Positions 7,798 through 16,603 of a stretch of DNA of 64,000 nucleotides are shown here, one piece after another. A model generated the notes under the pieces. It had not been told where the DNA came from. It made no database searches and saw only the letters and a program-made list of their open reading frames with translations. Position 1 is the first letter of the stretch, and the number at the start of each line of letters is the position of its first letter. The position numbers and the translations under genes are program-made. Source of the DNA: Herbaspirillum sp. meg3 (GTDB taxonomy: Bacteria; Pseudomonadota; Gammaproteobacteria; Burkholderiales; Burkholderiaceae_D); NCBI RefSeq assembly GCF_002257565.1, contig NZ_CP022736.1, forward strand, positions 2,666,001-2,730,000, written 5' to 3'.

Positions 7798-8307
7798 ATG
7801 CATATCATTCGTCAACACCAGACTTCCGTCACTCTTTTTGAGCGAAATGGAAGCGTCGTCGTTTTCCGCTCCATGAAAGAAACGCTCAAGAAATTGAGCT
7901 ATTCGTGGATCGCATCTAACGTCGGCCCACACTTTCATGCCTTTACCGGCGCGGGTTACGTAGACTATCAATACATCCTGCGCAACGATGTCGGCGAGAC
8001 TATTACCGCCGAGTCGTTTTTTTCCTTGCGTGGCAAATCTGCCGGTCAATGTCGGCCACGCCGATTCCAGCGTTGGAACGGCCATGGGCCGGTGCCAGGC
8101 ACTGGAAGAAGCAGGGTCTCTCACTACTTCCGAAACATTCGTTATATCAATGCGAAACGTGCCGCGCAGTATCTTGCCGACGAAGGTGAGAGCGCTCCCC
8201 GAGCTACTCGCTCAGTGAATCTTTTGCCGGATGCCTGGAATGATCTGAAAATTTACTCCCGGCGTTTCCGTAGCTGGAAGCAATTTCGCAAAACGCAATG
8301 GCGTTGA
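7798..8307 (+). CDS. Hypothetical protein, 169 residues
   Basis: The ATG has a good ribosome binding site (AGGAG, 5-base spacing). The protein is basic and unrecognised. Its middle contains WNGHGPVPGTGR and RVSHYFRNIRYINAKR, and the C-terminus is rich in Arg, Trp and aromatic residues (IYSRRFRSWKQFRKTQWR). It has no signal peptide or membrane segment. The basic character would suit nucleic-acid binding. It follows the integrase/AbrB pair by 133 bases on the same strand and may be cargo of the same element. Confidence 0.5.
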   Translation: MHIIRQHQTSVTLFERNGSVVVFRSMKETLKKLSYSWIASNVGPHFHAFTGAGYVDYQYILRNDVGETITAESFFSLRGKSAGQCRPRRFQRWNGHGPVPGTGRSRVSHYFRNIRYINAKRAAQYLADEGESAPRATRSVNLLPDAWNDLKIYSRRFRSWKQFRKTQWR

Positions 8308-8330
8308 AGGTATTAGGTGCTTCGTCCGCA

Positions 8331-8351
8331 AATTAGTCATTTTGACTAATT
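8331..8351. repeat. Perfect 9-base inverted repeat
   Basis: AATTAGTCA (8331-8339) and TGACTAATT (8343-8351) are exact inverted repeats separated by three bases. There is no T-run, so it is a weak terminator candidate. It lies between the end of the hypothetical gene (8307) and the end of the convergent chemoreceptor gene (8451), and may be an operator-like site or a bidirectional stop signal. Confidence 0.45.
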
Positions 8352-8450
8352 TGATGCTTGGTGGAGGGGCGCAGGGAAAGGTGTTTAAGAAACTTTTACC
8401 TTTTCGAGGGGATGGGTATAAATAGCCTTATCCCTCCTAACTTCACGCGA

Positions 8451-9995
8451 CTAAACTTTCACCTTGAATAGATTTACCTCCGTTGCAAGACTCTTGGCCT
8501 GATCCTGCAAAGTTTGCGCCGCGGCAGCTGCCTGCTCTACCAGCGCCGCGTTTTGCTGAGTTGCGTCATCCATCAACCGAATGGCCTGATTCACCTGCTC
8601 AATACCTGATATTTGTTCTTGGCTGGCGATTGTAATTTCTCCCATGATGTTCGTTACGCTTCCAATACTTTCAACAATTGCCTGCATCGTCGACCCGGCT
8701 TGGTCGACAAGTTTAGTTCCAGCCTCAACCTTTTCCACCGAATCACTGATCAAATCCTTAATTTCCTTCGCGGCGCTTGCAGAGCGCTGCGCAAGACTGC
8801 GCACTTCTGTCGCGACAACCGCAAAACCTCTGCCTTGCTCACCAGCGCGAGCCGCTTCTACGGCGGCATTCAACGCTAGAATATTAGTTTGAAAAGCGAT
8901 GCCATCGATAACGCTAATAATATCGACGATTCTTTTAGACGAATTATTGATGGAACTCATGGTGTCTACCACTTCAGACATCACAGTACCTCCACTGATC
9001 GCGACTTCCGATGCATTGATGGCTAAGCTGTTGGCTTGCCCCGCATTTTCGGCGTTCCGTTTTACAGTCAACGTCAATGAATCCATTGACGATGCTGTTT
9101 GCTCTAACGTGCTCGCTTGTTGTTCTGTTCTAGAAGAAAGGTCGAGATTGCCTCGAGCAATCTGCGTAGACTCCGAAGCAATGGTGCCTGTAGTTGTCCG
9201 AACCTGACTAATAATATTGACCAAGTTACTCGTCATCTCCTTCAACGCGGTCAATAGCTGGCCAGTCTCGTCTTTGGCATGGACATCAATCTTGGCAGTT
9301 AGATCGCCGTCAGCCACTCGTCGCGTCAACTCCAACGCATAGGAAATTGGCTGGGTGATGCTACGAGTTAAGGACCAAGCGAGCATTCCGCCCGACAAAA
9401 TGAATAGGCCAATTAGCGATAAAACAAGTCGTTTGCTACTCTCTGCAATCGCATCTACTTCAACGCTTAATGTGTTGACAGTATCTTTTTGGAAATTGAG
9501 AAAATCGAGTTGAGATTTTTTATATGCTTCTGACAGAGGTGTAAATTGTTCAAATAGTTTTGCCACCTCATCATTTCGGCCCTCTTTTTTTGCTTGCATG
9601 ACCAAGTCGCGATTACTTAGATACCGCTTTCGCGCAGCACCAACTGTTTGGAATAGCTCTTTTTCTTTATCATTAAGGAGATGCCCTTCAATATATTTTT
9701 GGATGTCATTAATTCTAGCAGTCGAAGATTTTGCATCTTCCGAAAAAAAATCAGCGAGCGACGGATCTCCACTTTTGACGATGGCTAACTGGCGCTTGAG
9801 TCCTGCAAAGGTAATGTGATACCACTCCTCGGTCATCCGCTCTTTCATGAGCGGCTCTCGCATCATATTTCGAGTACTCTCCGCAACTTCGTTAAGCCGC
9901 CACAGCCCTACGCACGACGAAATCGTGGCCAGCAATAGCACAACAAAAAAGCCGACACCTAGCCTCGTGCCGATACGCAAATCGCGAATCTTCAT
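8451..9995 (-). CDS. Methyl-accepting chemotaxis protein
   Basis: A 514-residue chemoreceptor. The ATG at 9995 is preceded by GGGAGG, which decides against an upstream TTG. Order: a transmembrane helix at about residues 8-30, a helical four-helix-bundle type periplasmic domain to about 185, a second transmembrane helix, a HAMP domain (LELTRRVADGDL), and the cytoplasmic signalling hairpin with the conserved tip AARAGEQGRGFAVVATEV. It senses a small ligand and controls CheA. There is no C-terminal CheR/CheB pentapeptide; the protein ends EVNLFKVKV. No che genes are nearby, so it must join an array encoded elsewhere. Its ligand cannot be read from the sequence. Confidence 0.95.
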   Translation of the reverse strand: MKIRDLRIGTRLGVGFFVVLLLATISSCVGLWRLNEVAESTRNMMREPLMKERMTEEWYHITFAGLKRQLAIVKSGDPSLADFFSEDAKSSTARINDIQKYIEGHLLNDKEKELFQTVGAARKRYLSNRDLVMQAKKEGRNDEVAKLFEQFTPLSEAYKKSQLDFLNFQKDTVNTLSVEVDAIAESSKRLVLSLIGLFILSGGMLAWSLTRSITQPISYALELTRRVADGDLTAKIDVHAKDETGQLLTALKEMTSNLVNIISQVRTTTGTIASESTQIARGNLDLSSRTEQQASTLEQTASSMDSLTLTVKRNAENAGQANSLAINASEVAISGGTVMSEVVDTMSSINNSSKRIVDIISVIDGIAFQTNILALNAAVEAARAGEQGRGFAVVATEVRSLAQRSASAAKEIKDLISDSVEKVEAGTKLVDQAGSTMQAIVESIGSVTNIMGEITIASQEQISGIEQVNQAIRLMDDATQQNAALVEQAAAAAQTLQDQAKSLATEVNLFKVKV

Positions 9996-10208
9996 ATTCC
10001 CTCCCAAGCCGTCAATTTCTCTAATGTATATTTATGTTGTGGCGGCAGAATTAAATTTCCTCCACCTGCTAAGACTAAGGCAGGATTGCCATCGTAGCAA
10101 TACATTCCGCATCTCTGAGTTGTATGCTCGCTACCGTAAATATCGATAACGTGGACACAGAATCGTGCAAATGATTAAAGCCTAACCGTGGCTTGGCAAG
10201 GCTTGGTA

Positions 10209-11567
10209 TCACCTGTTTTTTGAGCGGAACGTCACAGCCACTCGAAGTCCTGACAATTGGGTCTTGTTTGTGAAACCTAGATGAATTGATGCACCAAGGC
10301 GGCTTACGATTGCATTAACAATAGAGAGGCCCAATCCAGATCCGATTTCATGGCTGCCAGGAATACGATAAAACGGATCAAAGACACGATGCCATTCTGA
10401 TTCAGGAATACCTGGGCCATTGTCTTCAACAACTAGACTCGTTTCATTTTTATCGGTCACTATCGAGAGATCGATTCGACCGTTTTCTGGGGTGTAGCGA
10501 ATTGCGTTGTCGACTAAGTTTTTTACGAGAACAATCAAATCAACTTCGTTAGCGCAAATGCTGAAATCCGTACTGCTAGTGACCCCAATGTCAATATGCT
10601 TTGATTCCGCTAAAGAAAGAGCGTCCTCCAAGACTCGTCGATATACCTTCTGCAACGATACGTTTGTCCTGATACGCTCGGTTTCTGCCTGTACCTTTGC
10701 CAGCGTAAGCAGCTGCTCCAGTAGTATTTTAGTGCGATCAATGCCATGGCGTAGCGTGGCTAAACGCTCGCGTGCATTGACCGACATCTCAGCATTAGCA
10801 AGTCTTTCGCCCTGCAATGATAATGCTGTCAACGGCGATCTGAGTTCATGTGCCGCATCAGCGACAAAGCGCCTCTGAGCTCCCACTGAAAGTTCAACCC
10901 GCGCAAGGAGCCGATTAATCGCTCCGACAAATGGGATAATTTCTGACGGCAGTGGCTCAGCTGGAATTGGATGAAGTTCTTGATCCCCTCTACTATCTAT
11001 CTCGCGTGAGAGATTTGCTATCGGTTTAAATATCTTTCGAATCAGGTCTGCGACAACAAGTAAAAGAATGGGAATCAGAATTAAAAATGGCATCAAGGTT
11101 CGTAGTGAGCTCTCGTACGCTATTTCATCTCTAATATCCGTCTCCTGAGCGACGGCCAAGCGCTGGCCTGTACTTAATTTTTTCACAAAGACACGATAAT
11201 TTTCGCTTCCTGCGATGACCGTTTGCATACCATCGGCCAGAGTTGTCGGTAGTGGCAATAAGGTTCGTGAGCCGTTTTTCGCACTGTCGTTAATATTTGG
11301 CGAAACTATCTGTACAAAAACACGTGACTCTTTTTCGCTATCAGATTCGTTACCGGCATCTCCGTTATCGGGAGGATTTAATCCGTGTCTATCAAATAGT
11401 GTAGCGACCTGCCTAAGCACGTCATCTTGCAACTCATGCGCCTCGTCAAATGCCGTGTAAAAGGCAAAAAATCCGGCAACTATGGCAATACTTAAAATTG
11501 AGATTGAGAGGGTTAAAGAAAGCCTAAACTGCAGAGAATCCTTTAGTCGCCTTTTGAAACCATCCAT
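10209..11567 (-). CDS. Sensor histidine kinase of the QseC/PmrB type
   Basis: A 452-residue membrane kinase. Two transmembrane helices (about 17-38 and 157-175) flank a periplasmic sensor of some 115 residues. Then come a HAMP-like linker, the dimerisation box with the phospho-acceptor H240 (ADAAHELRSPLTAL), the N box NLVDNAIRYTP, and the G boxes DNGPGIP and GSGLGLSIV. All catalytic boxes are intact. Its start overlaps the end of the response regulator gene by 25 bases, so the two are coupled. The sensor has an Asp/Glu/Ser-rich acidic stretch (residues 66-81) that could bind cations. It is the last gene of the operon from 15118. Confidence 0.92.
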   Translation of the reverse strand: MDGFKRRLKDSLQFRLSLTLSISILSIAIVAGFFAFYTAFDEAHELQDDVLRQVATLFDRHGLNPPDNGDAGNESDSEKESRVFVQIVSPNINDSAKNGSRTLLPLPTTLADGMQTVIAGSENYRVFVKKLSTGQRLAVAQETDIRDEIAYESSLRTLMPFLILIPILLLVVADLIRKIFKPIANLSREIDSRGDQELHPIPAEPLPSEIIPFVGAINRLLARVELSVGAQRRFVADAAHELRSPLTALSLQGERLANAEMSVNARERLATLRHGIDRTKILLEQLLTLAKVQAETERIRTNVSLQKVYRRVLEDALSLAESKHIDIGVTSSTDFSICANEVDLIVLVKNLVDNAIRYTPENGRIDLSIVTDKNETSLVVEDNGPGIPESEWHRVFDPFYRIPGSHEIGSGLGLSIVNAIVSRLGASIHLGFTNKTQLSGLRVAVTFRSKNR

Positions 11568-12208
11568 CCCAGACCCCTCACGTTTTTAATAGCTCGGCTT
11601 CCAAGCTTCTTTCGAAGTGAATGAATAATGAACTCAATAGCGTTACTATCAACTTCTTCACCCCAGCCATATATTCGTTCTTCCAATTCAGTGCGAGATA
11701 AAATCGCACCTGGCCTGATCATTAAAGTCTGAAGCAAGGAAAATTCTCGATTGGACAACTGACGGCGCTGATTGTCGCTTACTGCGGCTTCTTTCGTATC
11801 AAGGTCAAGAACAATTTCTCCATTGCTTAGTTGCGCTGACGCGGAGCCTCCTTTTCTTCTCAGTACGGCACGTATTCGCGCAAGTAATTCGGCCATATTG
11901 AAAGGTTTAAGAACATAATCATCAGCTCCGCCATCAAGTCCTCGAATGCGATCCGCGACATCGTCTCTTGCTGTGATGATGATGACAGGTACACGATCGC
12001 CATTTGATCGAATCGATTTCAACACGTAAAACCCATCTTTACCTGGGAGACCCAGATCTAACAAAATTAGATCATAGGCCTGACAGGCAAGGCTACTTAG
12101 TGCCGTGATGCTATTGACAGTCCAATCGACCGCGTAAGAATCATCTTTTAGCGATGCTTGCACGGCCTCCCCAATCATGACATCGTCTTCGACTAGTAAT
12201 ACGCGCAT
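11543..12208 (-). CDS. OmpR/PhoB-family response regulator (QseB/PmrA-like)
   Basis: A 221-residue regulator with an N-terminal receiver domain (acidic pocket E7, D8, D9; phospho-acceptor D51 in LLDLGLPGKDG; conserved lysine in YVLKPF) and a C-terminal winged helix (residues about 125-218, with FSLLQTLMIRPGAILSRTEL). The architecture resembles the QseB/PmrA/TctD group, which acts with QseC/PmrB-type kinases. It overlaps the kinase gene and follows the membrane protein gene by 74 bases. The likely regulon includes the upstream genes of the same operon. Confidence 0.93.
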   Translation of the reverse strand: MRVLLVEDDVMIGEAVQASLKDDSYAVDWTVNSITALSSLACQAYDLILLDLGLPGKDGFYVLKSIRSNGDRVPVIIITARDDVADRIRGLDGGADDYVLKPFNMAELLARIRAVLRRKGGSASAQLSNGEIVLDLDTKEAAVSDNQRRQLSNREFSLLQTLMIRPGAILSRTELEERIYGWGEEVDSNAIEFIIHSLRKKLGSRAIKNVRGLGWMVSKGD

Positions 12209-12282
12209 GCAATATCCCTTTTTCTCTAATTCTGACCGTCAATTCTTCGGTCTTTTTCTATGCACATCTAGGCCGCACTCTT

Positions 12283-13047
12283 TCAATGGAATCGTTTTGC
12301 GGCACGCTGCCGGAATATTAAGAGACTTGTCAGAATGAAGGCGAGTAAAGCAATAGATGCTGAATAGCGATTCATTGCGAGTCCGCCGGCGCTGATCGGC
12401 TTATCGAGGAAATCTCCCACCACTGCGCCCAGAGGGCGAGTCAGAATAAATGCGCCCCAAAAAAGCCAAGTCCGGGAGATCTTAGTCCAGTAGTAGGCCG
12501 CTACAAGGGCAAGTAACATAATGCTAAATAATATGGCGCCGCCACCATACCCGAGTCCTGCGGTATCTGCGGTCCAGTCGCCCAATGCGGTTCCTAGTGT
12601 CTGCGAAAACATGATGGTGACCCAGTAAAACATCTCAGCTTTGGACGAACTAATGGTGTTAACCGATATGGTTCCCATATACCGGTACCAGGTAAGTAAT
12701 GACGCAACCAATAAGACGATCAATAGTGCGGTGCCACCTGCATAGCCGATGCCTAAGGATCGGTCAGCATAGTCAGCGAGCGTAGTACCTACTGTCGTGG
12801 TCGCGATGATCGTTGCCCAATAAATCAAAGGATGAAATCGTTTTGCTCGGATTTGAATTATTACTGCAGCTAAAAACAAGGCTGCGAAAATAACCGTACT
12901 CATTAAGTATCCAAAATTCATCGACATGGATACTGCATCGCCACCCGTTTCACCCAAGGTCGTCGCTGCAATTTTCACAATCCAGAATGCTAAGGTTATT
13001 TCTGGCACTTTGCTAAAAAGGTGCTCAGTATCACGAATATTATTCAT
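12283..13047 (-). CDS. COG4705-type membrane protein with four internal repeats (copy A)
   Basis: A 254-residue polytopic inner-membrane protein of a family with no established function. Four internal units each place a small-residue motif and an acid at the end of a helix: TTLGETGGD (D37), TTVGTTLAD (D92), TLGTALGD (D157) and PLGAVVGD (D212). The acid spacing is 55, 65 and 55 residues, identical to that in the paralogue at 13674. Buried acids in a repeated membrane fold would suit cation binding or transport, which is inference. It sits in an operon between cytochrome b561 and the response regulator. Confidence 0.75.
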   Translation of the reverse strand: MNNIRDTEHLFSKVPEITLAFWIVKIAATTLGETGGDAVSMSMNFGYLMSTVIFAALFLAAVIIQIRAKRFHPLIYWATIIATTTVGTTLADYADRSLGIGYAGGTALLIVLLVASLLTWYRYMGTISVNTISSSKAEMFYWVTIMFSQTLGTALGDWTADTAGLGYGGGAILFSIMLLALVAAYYWTKISRTWLFWGAFILTRPLGAVVGDFLDKPISAGGLAMNRYSASIALLAFILTSLLIFRQRAAKRFH

Positions 13048-13097
13048 AATTGATTTTAAAAAAAGTATCGTCGAATGACTAAATCTTTAGTCTAACG

Positions 13098-13667
13098 TTA
13101 TGAGCCAGGCAGCATGCGCTTGAGCGTATCGTCTTTAAGCACAAAATGGTGGTAGAGCGCTCCTATTGCATGTAGGCAGACCAGCACGACAAGAACCCAC
13201 ACACTAGCAACATGCATATCTCCTATGTCTGCCCACAGTGTAGATTCGCGGGGCAACATATCCGGGACACGAAATATTCCAAATAGCGTTACTGACCATC
13301 CTCGTTCCACGGCATTAATCCAGCCAAGTATAGGAACAATGAGCAGCAATAAATAGATAGACCAATGTGTTACCCCAGCGGCAAATCGAAAAGCTGGAGA
13401 CAATTGAATGGATGCTTGAGGAGGCTTGTGGCCAAAGCGCCACATCAAACGAACGACCACTAATACGGCAATTAATACTCCTATTGAAAGATGCACGCTA
13501 ACGAGTCCTTCTGGCGTTGATAGTTCATCGACGTCTGGCATGATCCATCCAACTGCACATTGCAGCACAATAAGCAATGCGGTCAGCCAATGAAATATCT
13601 TCGCAGGGGATGTATATTTGTTCGAATCGGAGAGCGTCATTTCATCTATTCCTATGTTTTCAGGCAT
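13098..13667 (-). CDS. Cytochrome b561 family protein
   Basis: A 189-residue four-helix membrane protein. Histidines suited to haem b ligation are visible in helix 1 (KIFHWLTALL), helix 2 (SVHLSIGVL), the third region (VTHWSIYLLL) and helix 4 (LVCLHAIGALYHHFV), as in the cytochrome b561 family of superoxide or quinone redox proteins. It ends seven bases before the end of the upstream paralogue gene region and is followed after 50 bases by copy A, so it lies in the same operon. Its position between two repeat-membrane proteins suggests it supplies electrons to, or works with, that system. Confidence 0.88.
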   Translation of the reverse strand: MPENIGIDEMTLSDSNKYTSPAKIFHWLTALLIVLQCAVGWIMPDVDELSTPEGLVSVHLSIGVLIAVLVVVRLMWRFGHKPPQASIQLSPAFRFAAGVTHWSIYLLLLIVPILGWINAVERGWSVTLFGIFRVPDMLPRESTLWADIGDMHVASVWVLVVLVCLHAIGALYHHFVLKDDTLKRMLPGS

Positions 13668-13673
13668 GGCACT

Positions 13674-14447
13674 TTAAGAAATTTTGATTCGCTTCTGAGT
13701 GACGGATAGGTAGAAAACCAATCCCACGATAGTGACGAGAAATAGCGCACTCGTCGTCACGGTGCCAATCCCAAAACCGCCAGCAGAGGTAGGTTGAGAT
13801 AGCAGATCTCCGCAAGAAGCTCCTAGCGGACGCGTCAAGATATAACTAATCCAAAAGCACGTAACAGCGTTGATTTTCAATACGTAGTAAGCAAGTGCTG
13901 TGATAGCGATACATCCGCCAAATAGAAGTGCGGCACTGGCATATCCGATGCTCAAACCTTCTGCGACCAAGTCTCCAGCTGCGGTACCTAAAGCAAACGT
14001 AAAAAGAATCGCAAGCCAATAAAAGCATTCTCGACTAAAGCTATTGATAGCCGTGATGGATAACGTTTTTTCTTTGGAATACCACTCTACGAACGTGGCA
14101 ATCAACGCTAGGCTAAATGCCGCAGTGGTAATGCCTAGTGGAATATCGAAATTGTCGCTTAGGTTATCGGTCACGAGCGTACCAAATACGCTAATCAGAA
14201 CGACTGATATCCAATACAAAGAGGGAATGTAACGAGCGGCCCGAACCTGCAAGAACAGAACGATCGCAAGTAATGATCCGATAAAAATGGATGTCCCGGT
14301 TAATCCAAAGTGCAAGTTGACATTTAAATAGTCTGCGGCGGTTTCCCCGACCGTTGTGGACATCATTTTTATGATCCAGAAAAGAGCTGTTGCCTCTGGA
14401 ACTTTGTTGGCAAAAATAGAGCCGTCTTGGGCGAAGGATTTGTTCAT
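13674..14447 (-). CDS. COG4705-type membrane protein with four internal repeats (copy B)
   Basis: A 257-residue paralogue of the protein at 12283. It has the same four acid-ended motifs: TTVGETAAD (D39), SVFGTLVTD (D94), FALGTAAGD (D159) and PLGASCGD (D214), with the same 55-65-55 spacing. Both begin with KVPE followed by a tryptophan-containing helix. The two copies differ considerably elsewhere, so the duplication is not recent. It is separated from the cytochrome gene by six bases and from the PAP2 gene by 74 bases. The function is unknown. Confidence 0.75.
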   Translation of the reverse strand: MNKSFAQDGSIFANKVPEATALFWIIKMMSTTVGETAADYLNVNLHFGLTGTSIFIGSLLAIVLFLQVRAARYIPSLYWISVVLISVFGTLVTDNLSDNFDIPLGITTAAFSLALIATFVEWYSKEKTLSITAINSFSRECFYWLAILFTFALGTAAGDLVAEGLSIGYASAALLFGGCIAITALAYYVLKINAVTCFWISYILTRPLGASCGDLLSQPTSAGGFGIGTVTTSALFLVTIVGLVFYLSVTQKRIKIS

Positions 14448-14521
14448 GTCGATGCTGGGATCGAATATTCAAAATTAATAAAGTTAGTGTCGCAGGTAAA
14501 ACTTAGCTCATCCATAGTTAG

Positions 14522-15118
14522 CTATTTTTTGACCCATCCACGCTGAATAAAGGGGCTAAGCAAGGACCGGTGAAGCCGACTGATGAGATAAAACAGAGGG
14601 AGAACAAAGAGATCTTCGCGCCACGAAATTAAGCAGCTGGTAACTGTCGCTACGAAAACCGATCCGAGCATATCCATCGGAAAATGGACCCCAAGGTAGA
14701 TACGCGCCCATGCGATCGCTATGCCGAGGAGAGAGAGTATGGAACCGACAAATCGGAAATCCCTGTGTAGTAAGAACGTCACTCCTACTGCCCACACTAG
14801 CGTCAGGTGATCGCTTGGAAAAGAAGAATCGGCGGCATGAGGAATTAAGGTCTGCCCGAGACCTATCATGAATGGACGAGGATGCGTCCACATCAGGGCA
14901 ATGATCTGATTAATGAGTAGGCCTGAAACTCCCGACATGCAGGACGCCAAGACTACGATCCTGGTTCTCTCTGCGCCATACAACCAGTACGCACTGATAC
15001 CTAAAGGGATAATCCATATAGTGTCATTTGCCAATACCTTGGCGGCAAACACTGTGAGCGAATTCGGATGTATCGATGCGTTAATCAACAAAAATAGAGC
15101 TTGGTTCAGTTCTTCCAT
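14522..15118 (-). CDS. PAP2-family phosphatase (BcrC/undecaprenyl-diphosphatase-like)
   Basis: A 198-residue membrane phosphatase. The three PAP2 motifs are present: a version of K-x6-RP as MWTHPRPF, SSFPSDH as the central PSGH-like motif, and ARIYLGVHFPMD as the SR-x5-H-x3-D motif with the catalytic histidine. Several helices flank them. The family removes phosphate from undecaprenyl diphosphate or other lipid phosphates in the inner membrane; BcrC-like members give bacitracin resistance. The ATG at 15118 begins MEELNQALF, the usual family start, and is preferred over an upstream frame. It is the first gene of the minus-strand operon that ends with the two-component system. Confidence 0.85.
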   Translation of the reverse strand: MEELNQALFLLINASIHPNSLTVFAAKVLANDTIWIIPLGISAYWLYGAERTRIVVLASCMSGVSGLLINQIIALMWTHPRPFMIGLGQTLIPHAADSSFPSDHLTLVWAVGVTFLLHRDFRFVGSILSLLGIAIAWARIYLGVHFPMDMLGSVFVATVTSCLISWREDLFVLPLFYLISRLHRSLLSPFIQRGWVKK

Positions 15119-15359
15119 TACGGTCCCGATACTTAAAAAGCCATTTCCCTGATTGGCAGGCCTCAACTAAGCATTTCGCGTGGAGGGTGAGTAACCTTGG
15201 TGCGGCAAATTGGTATTCGGAATAGTAGTCGGCAAAACTTAGCTGACACTGAGTGTATGGAGCTGCCCTGGAAAACTCTTGAGAGTTTCCTGAAGGGAAA
15301 ATTATTTGCCAACTCTCTTTCTCTGCGCGAAGAAAATTGAAATAATCCCTCAATTGAAA

Positions 15360-15376
15360 CTAGATGTAACATCTAG
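15360..15376. repeat. Perfect 8-base palindrome next to the Pho box
   Basis: CTAGATGT (15360-15367) and ACATCTAG (15369-15376) are perfect inverted repeats around one central base. It lies in the 328-base divergent gap between the PAP2 operon and pstS, so it could be a dimer-binding site controlling either side, including one for the OmpR-type regulator or PhoB. Confidence 0.45.
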
Positions 15377-15380
15377 CGAG

Positions 15381-15398
15381 ATGTCATCCAGCTGTAAT
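15381..15398 (+). promoter_or_regulatory. Pho box upstream of pstS
   Basis: ATGTCAT (15381-15387), CCAG, then CTGTAAT (15392-15398) matches the 7-4-7 architecture of the PhoB binding site; each 7-mer differs from CTGTCAT at one position. It lies about 50 bases before the pstS start, the usual place for PhoB activation. Phosphate-starvation control of pstS is inferred from this. Confidence 0.65.
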
Positions 15399-15446
15399 AA
15401 TTGCTCAATATCTTGCGGTTTCGACCATTCTAATTAGGAGGATATT

Positions 15447-16490
15447 GTGCGTATTAATATGCTTAAGAGATCGTTCTTGATAGCGCTTTCTTCGCTTGTT
15501 GTGGTGTCATCGGCGTTTGCTGCTGACATGACTGGCGCAGGATCAACGTTTGTCTATCCGATCGCGTCGAAATGGGCTGAAGCCTATAAGAAAAATACCG
15601 GCAATGGCTTGAACTACCAAGCTATTGGATCTGGTGGCGGTATCAATCAGATCAAAGCAAACACAGTGGACTTTGGCGCATCTGATATGCCCTTGAAGCC
15701 GGATGAATTGGCAAAGAATGGCCTCATGCAGTTCCCGGTGATCATGGGTGGAGTCGTTGCAGTCGCTAATTTGGACGGTGTCAAACCTGGGCAACTTAAA
15801 TTGACTGGTAAAGTGTTGGCCGACATCTATCTCGGCAAGATTACGAAGTGGGTTGCCCCAGAGATTACCGCGTTGAATCCAGGGGTGAAGTTACCGGCAG
15901 AGGACATTACTGTCGTCTACCGTGCCGACGGTTCCGGCACATCGTTCTTGTTTACAGACTATTTGTCTAAAGTGAATGGTGACTTCAAATCGAAAGTCGG
16001 ATCAGGTACGACTGTGAAATGGCCAACTGGCGTAGGCGGCAAAGGTAATGAAGGCGTGGCGTCAAACGTGAAGCAAATCAAGGGCGCAATTGGGTATGTT
16101 GAGTTTGCTTACGCGAAGAAGAATGATATGGTCTATTCGCAGCTGCAAAATCACGACGGCCAGTTTGTTCAGCCAAATGACTCAACATTTAAGTCCGCAG
16201 CAGCAGGTGCTGACTGGGAGAAAACTCCAGGCTTCGCCGTAGTTTCTACTGATCAACCAGGCAAGAACAGTTGGCCTATCACTGGCGCCACTTTCGCGCT
16301 GATGCACACGACCCAGGCCGACGCAGTTAAAGCAAAAGAAGTATTGAAGTTTTTTGACTGGTCGTACAAAAATGGTGGCCAAATGGCCGCTGAACTGGAC
16401 TATATTCCGATGCCGGCGGAAGTTGTGAAGGTAATTGAAACAGCTTGGAAAAATCAAATCAAGGATGGATCTGGCAACGCAATTTGGTAA
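15447..16490 (+). CDS. pstS: Phosphate ABC transporter substrate-binding protein PstS
   Basis: A 347-residue periplasmic protein. The GTG start has AGGAGG five bases upstream. A Sec signal peptide ends at about residue 25 (SSAFAADM). The phosphate-site segments are clear: TGAGSTFVYPIASKW, GSGGGI, DFGASDMPL and RADGSGTSFLF. It binds inorganic phosphate and delivers it to PstCA in the inner membrane. No pstC, pstA, pstB or phoU follows, so this is an orphan copy, ended by its own strong terminator. A Pho box lies upstream. It lies in the AT-richer accessory part, which suggests it is an extra copy beside a core pst operon. Confidence 0.95.
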   Translation: MRINMLKRSFLIALSSLVVVSSAFAADMTGAGSTFVYPIASKWAEAYKKNTGNGLNYQAIGSGGGINQIKANTVDFGASDMPLKPDELAKNGLMQFPVIMGGVVAVANLDGVKPGQLKLTGKVLADIYLGKITKWVAPEITALNPGVKLPAEDITVVYRADGSGTSFLFTDYLSKVNGDFKSKVGSGTTVKWPTGVGGKGNEGVASNVKQIKGAIGYVEFAYAKKNDMVYSQLQNHDGQFVQPNDSTFKSAAAGADWEKTPGFAVVSTDQPGKNSWPITGATFALMHTTQADAVKAKEVLKFFDWSYKNGGQMAAELDYIPMPAEVVKVIETAWKNQIKDGSGNAIW

Positions 16491-16517
16491 TTGATTTCTT
16501 GAATTGCAATTGATGAA

Positions 16518-16548
16518 GCCATGTGGATTTTTCCACATGGCTTTTTTC
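16518..16548 (+). terminator. Strong intrinsic terminator of pstS
   Basis: GCCATGTGG (16518-16526) pairs with CCACATGGC (16533-16541), followed by six T residues. It separates pstS from the next gene, so that gene needs its own promoter or readthrough. Confidence 0.9.
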
Positions 16549-16603
16549 TTTAGATGCCTATATCTTTAGTATCGACACTCGCTACTTCAAAAGGAGGATG
16601 AGC

